NCBI GenBank assembly: GCA_963580455.1
Contig: OY756966.1
Location: 19,099,001 to 19,163,000, forward strand
Origin: Euonymus europaeus
Lineage: Eukaryota; Streptophyta; Magnoliopsida; Celastrales; Celastraceae
DNA length: 64,000 nucleotides
Reading direction: 5' to 3'
The position numbers and the translations under genes are program-made. Shown here one piece after another: positions 21,540-32,895 of this stretch (position 1 is the first letter of the stretch; each line of letters starts with the position of its first letter). The notes below the pieces were generated by a model. That model saw nothing but the letters and a program-made list of their open reading frames with translations, made no database searches and was not told where the DNA came from.

Positions 21540-23327
21540 ATCGATCTTATTTTCTATAATGAATCACATGATTATGTCATTCAGGACAAAACATTTCTCA
21601 ATCGGTTGGCTGATGATCTAGTGATATTTATAATACTTGGGATTGTCAACTCGACCAACTTCTTCCGACCACTTTGAAGTGGAAAGCTATATGAGATTTT
21701 GTTCAAGTAATTGGTCTAGAATTTCAAAAACTTCAGAATCCACAAATGGGTATTCATTTTCTTGCATTTGTTTCAAGGTTGGTTGTTCCTTGAATTGAGT
21801 CTTATCCTTTTGAGTCTTGGAATCAAATTTAGATTTATGTGTGGAAATCTTGACTAGATTAGTTATGACAGCCATGGATTATTTAGTACATGAGGGCTTT
21901 GAATCCTTCTTCACTTCTTTCTTTCTTTCTTTCTTTTCATGAGTGTCACTTGGCAAATAACTTCCATGCCTTGTCATTTGAATTTCCATGTCATGGTCTC
22001 AGATTGTAAGTTCCTACAAAGAATGGGGGCATATTAGCCTGAATGTTATATAGTAGCTGTCAATGCATTCCTTGAACACACATATCGATATAGGAGCTTT
22101 CACTTATACGTTCCTTGCAATTTAGGACAAGGTTCCTCTAGTGTTCAATATACTCGACCACAGCTTCTTCTTTATTTTGATTCATCCTCGCGAGTTCCTA
22201 GAGGCTAACTATCCATCAATTGCTATAAAAATGAGTCAGTAATTTGCGCTCAAGTTGATCCCATCCTTCAATGAAGCCAACGGAAGGTCAGTATACCTTT
22301 CAAATGCGGCTCCTTTTAGGGAACACACAAATTTTTTTACCATTGAACCACCAAATGTGCATGCATTATAGCGGCTCCTTCAATGAAGCCAACGGAAGGT
22401 CGGTATACCATTCAAATGCGGCTTCTTTTAGGGAACATACAAATTTTTTAACCATTGAACCACCAAACGTGCATGCATTACAGCAAGTTTTGATTAAATG
22501 ATCAACATCTTGTTTCGGATTACCCTTTCCATCAAATTGTTGGAACTTAGGGGGCTGATAACCTCATGGCATGCAGATCTCATCGATCTAACAACTATAA
22601 GGTTTTCCATAAACCAAAGATGATTGTGGGGCTCCACCATACTGTGCCCAAATTGTGTCAGCAATCATGTTTTGAAGCTAATTGATAAAGAGTAAAGCAA
22701 CAGATAAGAGAGAAGAATCACATAGAGCATTTTGTTTTGTCACACGATCCCGCTTTTCTTACCATTGTTGAGCTTTAAGAGAATTTCAAATTTCCGATGC
22801 TTTACCTTTTTGTGAAACAAAAGTTTTATGGCTTCGTTATGTGATTGGCCTTAGGGATTCCAATCGATTTATGAGTGCAGTAATTTGTTTGTCCTTCTCT
22901 TCCAAGGACTTAGTCATTTGCTCCATTGCAGAATTCATTTGTTTTAACTGATCTTCCTAACTTGTTGTGGCCTCAGTCATCATGATCAACACAGGAATAT
23001 CGAACTCCGGTGTATCGATATCGTAAGTAGCACACTTCTATGATGTCCACTGCCCGGGATGAGACATGGACTTGGACTCATCATCCAAGTCACTGGAATA
23101 TACATATTTTGTCTCTTTTGATTGGGGCATTTGAACTCAGTCTCTAAAGGATAGGTGTAATCACACCATTTTTGTGATGCCAACATCACAAAATTAGATT
23201 CAGACTCGGATTCGTCACCCGAGAATTCGAAAAATACATTTTCTCTAAATTTGAACTTAAACTTAATCTTACTCTTAAGGGACTTTTTCTGCGCCTTATT
23301 TGAGAACCTCTTCAATGAAGAAGTCAT
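21540..23327 (-). pseudogene. Ty3/gypsy element A gag (decayed)
   Basis: The gag starts at 23327 (MTSSLKRFSNKAQKKSLKSK) with a basic region followed by an acidic SGDESESES stretch. Reading on in shifting frames there are a coiled-coil-like segment (EDQLKQMNSAMEQMTKSLEE), a YQPPKFQQFDGKGNPKQDV motif and KFVCSLKEAAFEWYTDL, the core of the plant retrotransposon gag domain. Then comes the frame 21687-21875, which ends in SEVFEILDQLLEQNLI. The order matches gag of Ty3/gypsy families with long gag proteins. A 112-bp tandem duplication (22264-22487) sits in the gag core and breaks it, as do several stops. Element A is therefore dead. Confidence 0.8.
22264..22487. repeat. Tandem duplication, two units of 112 bp
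   Basis: Units starting at 22264 and 22376 both begin TCCTTCAATGAAGCCAACGG and differ at only a few positions. They duplicate part of the gag core of element A; 112 is not a multiple of three, so the copy shifts the frame. Confidence 0.92.
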
Positions 23328-25127
23328 TTGTCATTCTTTAGCTTTAACTCATGTACGAGTTGCATAGGAGCTTCAACAATGACATCAGTCTACATTATAA
23401 GAATCAATGATTCATTTGCAGAAGTTAATTCATTGATTTTCCAGCGATCATTAGTTTATTTCCCTTTAAGGGTTTTTATTTCTTTTTTAATTTCAAAAAT
23501 CTCATATTGTAATTCTGTAAGAGTAACTTTTCTTTCAGGTTTTGTCTCGTGTTTAGAAAGAATATCTTTTAAGTTGTAGGTCGTAAAATGTGTATCTAGT
23601 TTTTTTGTTGGTGTACATATATATCTTCTTTAGTAAGGACATTTTTTATTTAGGTTTATATAAGTATATTTATTTATTTTTAAGCTCTTAAATCATAAAA
23701 ATATTTGAGATTAAAGTTGATTAAACGATCCTAAAGTCTAAACCATAAACTTTAATTTCATAATACTCACTAAATAATCCAAATACTTCTATTGCATTTT
23801 GTGCTTGGTGCTTTGAATTGCAGGCAAAGATTTTTTTTCATCCCCAACTCTAGAAATCACATCTTGCTTGTACTACCAATCACCGAAAATGCTACCACTA
23901 ATGCAACAATCATCGATAAATTCCAAATTAAGGTCCCTTATGGTGTAAATATTTTTTGTGTTTCGGTGTACACGATATTAAATACTATATTGTTGCACTT
24001 GTACTCTTTTAAATAATTCAACTTCGGTGATCATTACTCTTCATTATTCTCTACTGAGCCTTCTGCTCACCCTACCTTTTTTTTCATTTTTCTCCCCACA
24101 AGTGAGATTGATGTTATTGACAAGGTTGCGGATCAAGAGATGCACACTTGACATGGGCCACCTAGGAGTATTAAGACTTGTTGGGTCGGTCTATTTTTGT
24201 TATTACCATTTCAATACATGTAGTACTTGAACTTATACATTATGAGATCCGCTTTGGTATACTTTCATAGAATAAATTCTTGATGTTCAGGAGGATGCTC
24301 AGTGTGATTGAGACTCCCGGGCCATTTGTAGACCATGGTTCCTAACGTTGTGATGATGGTTAATTATGTATGATTTATGACAGTGATGTTCATTTGCTGT
24401 GTGTAATAGCCAAATTTTGTTTGGGTAATATTTTCATTTTTTTTATTGAATATTTTTCAAACATGTAAATATATATAATATGTATATTTTGATTTAATTT
24501 TCTTATTTAATTTTTCTTAGTCAAACCCAAAAGCCAAGCTTATAAGGCCATTTAGCATATGAAACCAAACCCCAAAACCTACCCATTAGCTAAGTTCTTA
24601 CCCAAATCAAGGGGCAAACCAAGATTCAAATTAGCGCAAAACTCTCACACAAATCCACCAAAATTTTTCCAACTGACAAGAGCCCGGCCTAATAACCCAC
24701 CAAAAATGGAAGCCCAAACCTTACTAGTCGTTTGATATGTAGAATGATTTGAGTGAAAATGAAAATGAAAATAAGAATGAGATTTTGATTCTCACGTTTG
24801 GTATATATAAAAATTTATATTGAAAATCAGAATAAAACATGTGCAATGTCTATTACACCCTTTATAATTATGTATAATTAACAAATTTAAACTGTTGAAG
24901 TAAATTATATATATTAACAAATTAAAACATATATAAAATTATAATAAATTAATTAATATACAAATTAAAGTACTTGTTATGGTAATGCAATCCATTTTAA
25001 CATAGTCCACGATACTACATAAACATGTTGTTATCAAAATAATAACAATACTCAGTCATTTTCTAAAATATTTCACATTGAATTGAATGGCAAAATAGTC
25101 TTTTACCATTCTATTCCATGTAGAATT
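23328..25127. other. Intergenic/TE-derived DNA without a recognisable gene
   Basis: 23328-23580 still shows a minus-strand coiled-coil-like reading (TLTELQYEIFEIKKEIKTL) that may belong to the 5' part of element A or to another element. The rest is AT-rich. A block near 23975-24018 resembles one at about 31030-31070 (both contain ATTGTTGCACTTGT), so it is a dispersed repeat. I see no gene or RNA. Confidence 0.5.
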
Positions 25128-25277
25128 GAAGAATCCAAGTGACTGGGGTATACATATTCCGTCTCTTTTGATTTGGGGCATTTGGACTCAGTCTCTAAAG
25201 TAGAGGCGTACTCACCCCATTTTCGTGAAGCCAACTTCACATAATTAGATTTAGGCTCGCATTCATCATCCGAGGAG
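25128..25277 (-). pseudogene. Second copy of the acidic gag segment of element A
   Basis: The minus-strand reading (SSDDECEPKSNYVKLASRKW and following) matches the acidic N-terminal gag region at 23083-23220. The DNA is clearly similar over about 140 bp (for example GGGGCATTTG and GACTCAGTCTCTAAAG in both). It is an isolated fragment with no neighbouring gag domains, so a relic of another copy of the family. Confidence 0.65.
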
Positions 25278-26154
25278 GATCAAGCAAACACAGAAGAACT
25301 TAAGCAAGTATATTTAGTTAATAGGTTGAAATTGTTATATTTATAGTCTCAATAAACAAACTAATATAAAGAGGAAGAGAATAACAATTAATCAAAATTA
25401 ATTGAAAGAGCATAAAGATAAAACCATCCATACAAAAGGTAGTATCAATAATAAGTAAATACAACATAAAATTTAAACAAACATTATTGAAATTTTTTAC
25501 TTATAGACTTTTGTTTCTTGAGCTAATGCTATCCAAACTTGAGAGGACGATTTTACAAAGAGAGGAAGGTTTTCCAAGAAGCTTGTTACAAAGAAAGAAT
25601 TCTAGAGATTGGTATTTTCAAGCCTGGGTTTTGTGAATAGAGGGAGAGAGCCTTCATTGTAAACATCTCTATAATTGAATCCATTTTCTGTCTTCCACTT
25701 TGTCTCCTCCTTTCCAACTTTTTGGTTCCACTTTTGTCTACCACTTGCCTTTGTTTTGAAATCTTCAAATATTTATCATATGGTAAAAGTTGAACCCTAA
25801 GGATATTTTGGTCTTTTTAGTAAAGCCTCCAGCTATTAACGGATTTAATAGTTTCTTTGCCACCTACCGTTTATACTAGAATAGTCAAGTCATTTAAACC
25901 TCTGCTTCAATAGGTATCTTGTAGGATTTTTGGGCTTCTTAGCAAAGCCTCCAGCTATTAACGAGTTTGACAGTTTATTTACCACCTATCATTTGAGGTG
26001 GAATAGTCAAATAGATGACATGACACGTTGACCGAACATTTTTTATTAAAAAAGCTTACGTTTTTTAACGGATAATGAGATGCTATCCATTTATTGGTTT
26101 ATGTTGATGTGAAGGAGATGGAGTTTGAGAAGGAGCAGCTGATGCTTCATAGAT
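25278..26154. repeat. Non-coding DNA with an internal duplication
   Basis: No gene is visible. Two similar blocks start at 25823 and 25945 (AAGCCTCCAGCTATTAACG, about 70 bp each, offset 122 bp). The second runs into a stretch (25997-26045, with CACGTTGAC) that recurs in inverted form at about 27838-27875, on the far side of the solo LTR. Confidence 0.6.
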
Positions 26155-26159
26155 AGTGA

Positions 26160-27602
26160 TGTTGGAAACTACGCACATAAGAGTAATCGATAGAAAAACA
26201 ACTTTCAAAAATTTCTTGCTAATTATGTTGATAAGCATAATCTATAACTAAATTAATTGTGTAAAGATTTCATACCTAGAGATCCCTCTGGATTGATCTC
26301 TAATAATTTGTATCGAATGACGGAGTCAGCTGGATTGATTCAAAGCTTAACCCCGTGGATCTTGCACCGTATGCACCAATTTCCAAACTTGAATTCAAGA
26401 GCGTGGACTCCTTAGATCAAGAACCTGAAGAACATAAATCATAACTGTGGAGAAAATTAGAGAGTCGAGTCCAACTGGAGTCTCAACGTTAGGAAAACAA
26501 AACACACTAGTGCGTGTTTATATAGAGGTCGGCCAACCTAGGGTTTCCTAATCCTAGGTGGTCGGGCACACTCCTCTCCAATTAAGAACTCCAACCTCAG
26601 TTAAGTTTCCTGATTCACTTAGGCTTGAGCTTACATGGGCTATAGTGGGGACCAACAAGGAAAAATAAAACATGGGCTTCCTACAGATTTAATTATTAGC
26701 CCAAACCCATGAGCATAATTAAAATCCATAAACTATAATATATTCCACTAAAATATTATAGTTGCACTCCCCGTTTTATCTCAAATTAAATATGAGTCTT
26801 TTATTATAATCGTTCATCAAAATCCTCATGTTAAGTTACAGATACCCGTCAATTAAATATGCCACTGACATATAATATTTAATTGATATCTTTAAATATT
26901 CCTCGAGCTTCCCTCTTAACTTATTTGAATGTGTCGTATTAATTAAAATCCACTTGCACGGTTTGACATAATCTCAAAACCTATAAGCATTCTTGAGAGG
27001 GTATCATCAGCCATAATTAGACGTGAATTTTATTAACATATTATTTTTCATCGTATATTTCATGCGGTAACCCAATTCACTCGTTGTATATCAGCCTGTA
27101 CAAAAAGACTTCACCCTTTGGTAAATCAAAGTCTCATACATTAAATGCGCACGTACCAATAATCTTTAATAAATTAATATTATGAACAATGTCATAACGT
27201 CAATGTGAGTGTACAATTTTCTATGTAGTCGGACTAGAAAAATTGACTCACACGTAGTCTTGATCAATATACTCCAAGTGTACTACTATAGTAAGTTCAA
27301 GCTGTACTACTTTCCGTTACCAAGATAGGCATACTGAAATACTATACTACAGCCCTACCAACTGTTTGTCCAATTCCGTTTAAGCTGTGATCGTTTGCTT
27401 ATATTCAATAAGAACTTATGAATTGATCTTGTATGTGTAAGCTAAGCTCTACACAGCAATTTATATACCATATATAATAAAAGACGTTTCTGTCAATAAG
27501 TTATTTTTCATATATAAAATGCTAAACATATTTTATTCAAAATAAATAAATCAAGTTTGAATATTACATAAAATAATGAGCTTTAGCATACTATCCCTAT
27601 CA
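26160..27602 (-). mobile_element. Copia-type solo LTR (1443 bp)
   Basis: Plus-strand ends are TGTTGGAAAC and CCCTATCA. The 5-bp duplication AGTGA is perfect at 26155-26159 and 27603-27607. There is no internal domain, so it is a solo LTR. Read on the minus strand it has a TATA box (about 26516-26525), then a leader rich in CT and ending in TTTCCAACA, as in Ty1/copia LTRs of plants. The lineage is inferred from general layout only. Confidence 0.88.
26516..26525 (-). promoter_or_regulatory. TATA box of the solo LTR
   Basis: The minus-strand reading CTATATAAAC lies about 360 bp before the LTR 3' end, a normal place for a copia LTR core promoter. Confidence 0.55.
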
Positions 27603-27607
27603 AGTGA

Positions 27608-27929
27608 GCAAATGGGGCTAGGAAACCTCCATTTGAGGAGAAGATCGTGAAGCTGAATCGGGAAAAAGGTGGATGTTGGATCTTCTTTTCTGTGTTGAAT
27701 GAATTATTCCCAGATATTAGATTTTTGCTGCCAAAAGATTTATTGCTGCTGTGATGGAATATAGTTTTGATTATAAAATTATGATTTTAAAAAAATATCC
27801 ACGTAATCCAAGTGTCAGTCCACATAAGATGATAAATTCATTTTTTATTAGTCAACGTGCCACATCATCTATTTGACTGCTCGAGTTTGCCTAAAACCTA
27901 CCCATGTAACAGAAATGCAAAATGAGTGT
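27608..27929. other. Non-coding flank with inverted copy of 25997-26045
   Basis: Continues the sequence interrupted by the solo LTR. 27838-27875 is an imperfect inverted copy of 25997-26045, so the region around the LTR may be an older fold-back or TIR element. No gene seen. Confidence 0.5.
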
Positions 27930-29260
27930 TCAATATGTAATTTTTTCCTTTTGGTGACTGAGTCGTAACACAGGACATCTTTGAGTATCCAAAAGTGATA
28001 TTAACTCATTTTCTTCATCTAATAAGTCATCAGGATTAAAACTCTTTTTAGAGTTTTTATCAGAGTTTGATGTAGAAGATCTGACAAAGTATTGGCTTGT
28101 ATGAACTTTTAATTCATAGAGAGTTTTTTTGTAGGAGTTGAGCCAATTTATCTTCAGAAATGGCAAAAACAAGCTTTGAATTAATGAACGATTTCATACC
28201 GAGGAAATTTTGGTGAGTTTCTTTTCGATGGTTTTAGAATGAGATAGATTTGAAGAAAACCATGTGAGAACTTTTTGAGGGTAAATATTTTCGGCATTAA
28301 ATTTATCCCATCATTTGCATCGATATTTTCTTATAACATAAGGTAGAGTACCTAGTTCATTAGGATAGGCATATTCCCAATTGAAAATCCATGAAATTGC
28401 AAATGTCGAGAAGATATATATCAATGATGGGAAAGACATACCTTTTTGCTAGTAACGAGAACGAAATACATTGAATCCTTCTTGAATAATGGTGGAAGAA
28501 TTTGAGGAACAGGACCAAACCACTACCACCATTCATTGAACCAATGTGAAAAATTATATGTTTGATTATATTTAAAATAAAAGAGCCAATAATATTTTTG
28601 TTCAGAATTCTGAAAAATAAATGTTTTTGCCCTTACCTCTTGATAATCCCAATAATTAATCCCGCAGAATCAAAATATTGGGAAAATCATTTTGATTAAT
28701 TTAAATTGGGTCCCCGCATTGATTGGGTTAAAATTTGAAGAATTTGAACAGTACAATGTGTGATAATTGTTAGATCAGATGAAGAATGATATTTCTTCAA
28801 TCATATTGAATCAAATCAACAAGTATAAATTCTTAAAATCTTTGAGTTCTCCGCAAATCTTGAGACATATAGTGCTAGTTTGGAGGAATGATTTTTGAAA
28901 CCATGTGCTTTTGATCTCCACACGTATATTCTTTTTCAATGAGAATAATTTTTTGGAAATTTTGTTTATCAAAATATTTTGAGTGCATAGAGATTTGTTT
29001 TGAGTAAAAGTAATATCAGCAGCTATTTTTAAAATAGTATCAGAGACAATTAAATATGAAGTAGGGGGTGGCTGCTTTGACTGTATTGCTAAAGCTGTTA
29101 GAGGAGTTTTTTTGTAAAGAATAAATCCATGCTAATAAAGATGGATTATTTAAAATATCCACATGAATTTCCAAATCAGATTTTGAAGGACTAAGAGAGA
29201 CTACTTGTTCACCTTTATTATTTTTCAGCGGCCATTGATGCTTTCCAAGGGTATCTACAA
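27930..29260 (-). pseudogene. Decayed coding remnant, unassigned (retroelement- or pararetrovirus-like?)
   Basis: On the minus strand a long series of broken frames keeps protein-like composition. From 29255 downward one reads a QWPLKNNKGEQVVSLSPSKS-like start, a VKAATPYFIFNC stretch, a tryptophan-rich FSHWFNEWWWFGP segment near 28510, and finally the open frame 27930-28172, with SNSDKNSKKSFNPDDLLDEE. Stops and shifts occur every 30-80 codons. I do not recognise protease, RT or integrase motifs. The style (long polar polyprotein, W-rich block, acidic tail) resembles N-terminal parts of retroelement or plant pararetrovirus polyproteins, but this is only a guess. Confidence 0.4.
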
Positions 29261-30383
29261 TAATAATAACCTTACCCTACAACCTATCTGATAGAAGTAA
29301 TGAGCAAGAGTCGATCCTCAGAGGCAAAAGTAATACCGTGCAGTCGAATAATGATTTATGTTACTATCACATGTTTTGGTTTTTTAAGTTTAAAAAGAAA
29401 TCAGATGAATTCATAACAAAAATAATTATACCATTTTTAGTTCTTCTAATAAACCTATAGTTTGCTGGAGCAAATTTGTTTTAATTTATCAAATAATAAA
29501 GAAGCCAAAGTACTTTCAAATACTGAGATAGACATACTTGATCCACGTGAAATTTTGAGCTCCACATAAAATCATGAACATTAATTTTGTTTTAATTTAT
29601 TTTTGAAGGGATGCGATTTTGGGTAAAATTCCAAAAACGTGCAAATCTTAGTTTTTGTAAATATTTATTAGTATAGGCTTGTGGAGTATGGAATCATCGA
29701 CGGTTGTTCGATGAGATTTGGGTGTAATATGGTGTCATTCGAGAATATCCAGTGACTATCGTTCTCGTATTTGTGTTTATATTTTAGTCCTACTATTTAT
29801 AATCTATCCTTATGGTGGCTCGAGTGTTTTGGAGCCTCAATTAGCATCATTTAGGTAACTTAATTCAATCAAGTCAAAAGACCTTTAAAAAAAAAGAGTC
29901 CAAATCTTAGTGAGCGTGCAAACTTAGCTTGTGTTTTAGGGGTTAATTTTACATGTGATTATCGAAAGATGATTTATGTTCCATTTTAGTCATTTAAAGA
30001 TAAAACGTTTTAGCTCAGTCACCAAACTTTTATTTTTTGTGCTATTTTGGTCCCCAAGTAATCAACTTAGTTACGTCGAGGGTTGACAGACAGGAACTGT
30101 TAATATTTTTAGATATTTTTACCTTTTCGGGTGACCAAATTGGAATACAGGTAATATTTCGATAACCACATGTACCACTAACAGTCAACATGTCACATAG
30201 GATATTTGACTGCCCAAAGTCGCTAAAAACTGTTTGAGTGATCAAAATGAAACACGTGTCATATTTTTGTGACCAAATATTCTATTAACTATTTGTTTTA
30301 AATGAAATATTTATGAACTCATAAGATTTTAGGAGGGACGTGATTTAGGCCAAAAAAGGTGCAAATCTCGGGGTTTGTTTTGA
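29261..30383. other. Non-coding repeat-rich DNA
   Basis: No coding similarity seen. 29580-29660 and 30320-30375 share a loose block (GATTT-GG--AAA and GTGCAAATCT), suggesting copies of one small repeat. 29990-30300 has the style of a short non-autonomous DNA element (TTTTGGTCCCC block), without identifiable ends. Confidence 0.4.
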
Positions 30384-30746
30384 GGGCTTGCTTGGATTAA
30401 AAAAAAGGAGGGGGGGGGGTGTGAAATGGAGTAGTATAAGGGAGAATTAAGTGGGGTAGAGTATAGTAGAGCAATAAAATGAAACTCTATCTTCATTGAA
30501 TTGAGTAAGAGTTAATTAAAGTATAAATTATTAACGTCGTTTGGATATAAGGTAGAGTGAGATAAATTAAAGAATTTAAATATTTAAAATGACTTATCCC
30601 CTACTCTACCCTCACTCTATGAGAGTAGAAATTTATCCCCTACACTACTCTCCCAACCCATTCTCTCTTAAAATCAAGCAAGATATAATCACTACTTCAC
30701 TTAACCCTACCTACTTAACCCTCCAAACCCCTAATCCAAGCAGACC
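30384..30746. mobile_element. MITE-like element with inverted ends
   Basis: The left end GGGCTTGCTTGGATTA and the reverse complement of the right end, GGTCTGCTTGGATTA, match at 13 of 15 aligned positions. The body is about 363 bp, non-coding and inverted-repeat-like (GGTAGAGT on the left, ACTCTACC on the right). A 3-bp duplication is uncertain (TGA and TAG flanks). Family could be PIF/Harbinger or hAT. Confidence 0.6.
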
Positions 30747-32700
30747 TAGAATGAAAAATTTATGGACATAATTGATTTTAATTTCATGAAAAACCGGCCG
30801 TGGATACAAACGAAAGGATGGTGGCATTCATTTACTAATTTTTAGGAAATAATAGACTATAAGGGTAAATAGTTTCTACAAAAATAAGGTATTTGGACAT
30901 TTTCTTGTTAGAAAATAAAAATATGAACATAATAAATAAATAATTTTGGACAAAAGTGGGAAGAAAGGAGCCAAGCCAGTGGAGACATTTTCGTATAAAT
31001 TCGTCGCCCTTATTTCAAATGCTCAAATAAATACCATATTGTTGCACTTGTGCCCTTTTAAATAATTTAGATTTACCAAACATTATTATTTTCAAATTAC
31101 GAAAATACCCTAAATAAAATTACCAAACTGCCCCTAAAACAAATCTAATGAGTTAAATGCATGTACATACGGTTACAAAGTCCACGCCACCAAATATTTT
31201 TCATCGGCTGGCAACCAATGGTGTCACCGTGGATATGATTGCGATCGTTCAGTGATTAATATAACGATAATTTAATGATCGGAATTGAACTGTACAAATC
31301 ATTCCGACAATTCAAAGTTTTCGGTCAACTATTATTTATATATATATATATATATTATAATACTAAGGACTTGGAAAGCTATTGTTTCTATGCTATTAAT
31401 TTAATTATAATCTATATTATCTCACTTAATTGTCTAGTTATTCTTTTTACTGTAGAGGGACATTTATACCATCTATTAAATCTTAATTGTTATTAACTTA
31501 AGCAATTGGTACGTAATCCTACTTTGCATGTGAAAAGTCTGATTGCCCAAACCAAATTTTTTTCTCAATTGACAGTACTTAAGAAAAACCCTAGCAATAC
31601 CAAATTAGTTAGCTTTTTCTCTTCCTTCTTTGCTTAATAACTTTTTCCGTCAGTAATCCAAGAAAATCCATCGGTAATAGTCATTACCGACGGACAAATA
31701 TTCATCGGTAAAACGCTCGTCGCTATTTGATTACCGATGAAAAAAAATTTAGTCGGTAACAAATCTTTTTTAAAAAAATCGAAGTTTAAAAATTCGTAGC
31801 TAAAAATAATAATAAAATTATTAGAGAAACTCATTCACTAGAAATAAACTAATACACAAACATACATATATACATAAGAAATAAAAACAAATTGCTGTCA
31901 TCCCTTATTCATGGAACTCTAGAAATAGCGAAAGAAATAATGAAACTGATATACTAAAGCATATAAAAAAAATGATCCACTCCTATTTCAGGCATTTTTG
32001 TGCCTTGCCTTCAAGTTCTGGGTGAATTTCCCTCATCAAAATCTTACCTATCAAAAGAAAGGAAAATGGTACTAGACTCACATCCAACAAAATCAGGGCA
32101 ATGTAGTTAGATCTTTTTGCCCTAAAAAAACCCTCCCCAGACTTCATTTGTAAAATGAAGCGTATGAAAACAACCAACTTATGTCTAAATCAACATTTCT
32201 AGTGAGGCTGTTACCTTGTCGAGTAAAATTTCAAGAAGAGTGTGGCATCAGGAATTGCTAGCGAGGATGTTATCTTTGAACATGCCCAATGCATTATCAC
32301 CGCCTCCTACATAAAGTAGATTAGAAAGGAATAAAAATTTCACACAAAATATTTTTGACTTTTGGTTCTTATATAGGAAAAAGAAGAACCACCATATATG
32401 TAGGTTATATAGGAAAAAGAAGAACCACCATATATGTAGGTCATAAGATAACAACTTCACAATAGAACAACAAAGTTACACTGGCCTTTATTTCTGACTT
32501 TTGAGCCACAGGGAAAATTTTATGGAATGGTGCTGAACTTACTTGATTCATTGCAAGAAATTCTAAAACTCGAAATGAAATTAAGGAGGTGTTGGTAATC
32601 AGACATCCAATTAGAACTGGAGTTATAAGCAATTGAAGCAATAAATTAATCAGTGTAAATTAAAGAAAAATGAATGCAAGTTCAACATTACATGGAAACC
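30747..32700. other. Non-coding DNA with small repeats
   Basis: No gene seen. 31331-31355 is a short TA microsatellite. 31647-31756 contains several copies of the words ACCGACGG, ATCGGTAA and TTACCGA in both orientations, as in the subterminal regions of small CACTA-type or Mutator-type elements. 32370-32441 is a 36-bp unit repeated twice in tandem. Short open frames (31634-31834, 31983-32177, 32441-32641, all minus) look accidental. Confidence 0.45.
32370..32441. repeat. Tandem repeat, 36 bp x 2
   Basis: Two exact or nearly exact copies beginning TATATAGGAAAAAGAAG at 32370 and 32406. Confidence 0.95.
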
Positions 32701-32759
32701 CAGAAGCTTAAAAGACCTTATACTGCTGAATACTAAGAGTAATGCCAATATCGGGACTG

Positions 32760-32895
32760 CGAACAGCATTTAAGACTCATAGAGTGAGCCGGATTGTTGT
32801 CCGTTCGCGGGTCGTTGTGGATTTGGAGATGGGTTGGGGGTAGTGGGCCATGGCCCTGTTACGGCTGGCTGGACCTGAAGGGTCGGGTCGTTACA
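32760..32895 (+). repeat. LTR tail, Tekay-like (fragment)
   Basis: A GC-rich stretch ends GGGTCGGGTCGTTACA, the U5-type terminus seen in Tekay/Del LTRs. Its 5' part and any duplication are not identifiable. What follows does not contain a primer site, so it is probably a solo or truncated LTR. Confidence 0.5.

Noticed and set aside
31647..31756. A complete CACTA element, judged by ACCGACGG words.
   Set aside because: Only a short cluster of such words is present. No ends, genes or duplication were found, so it is left as an unassigned repeat.
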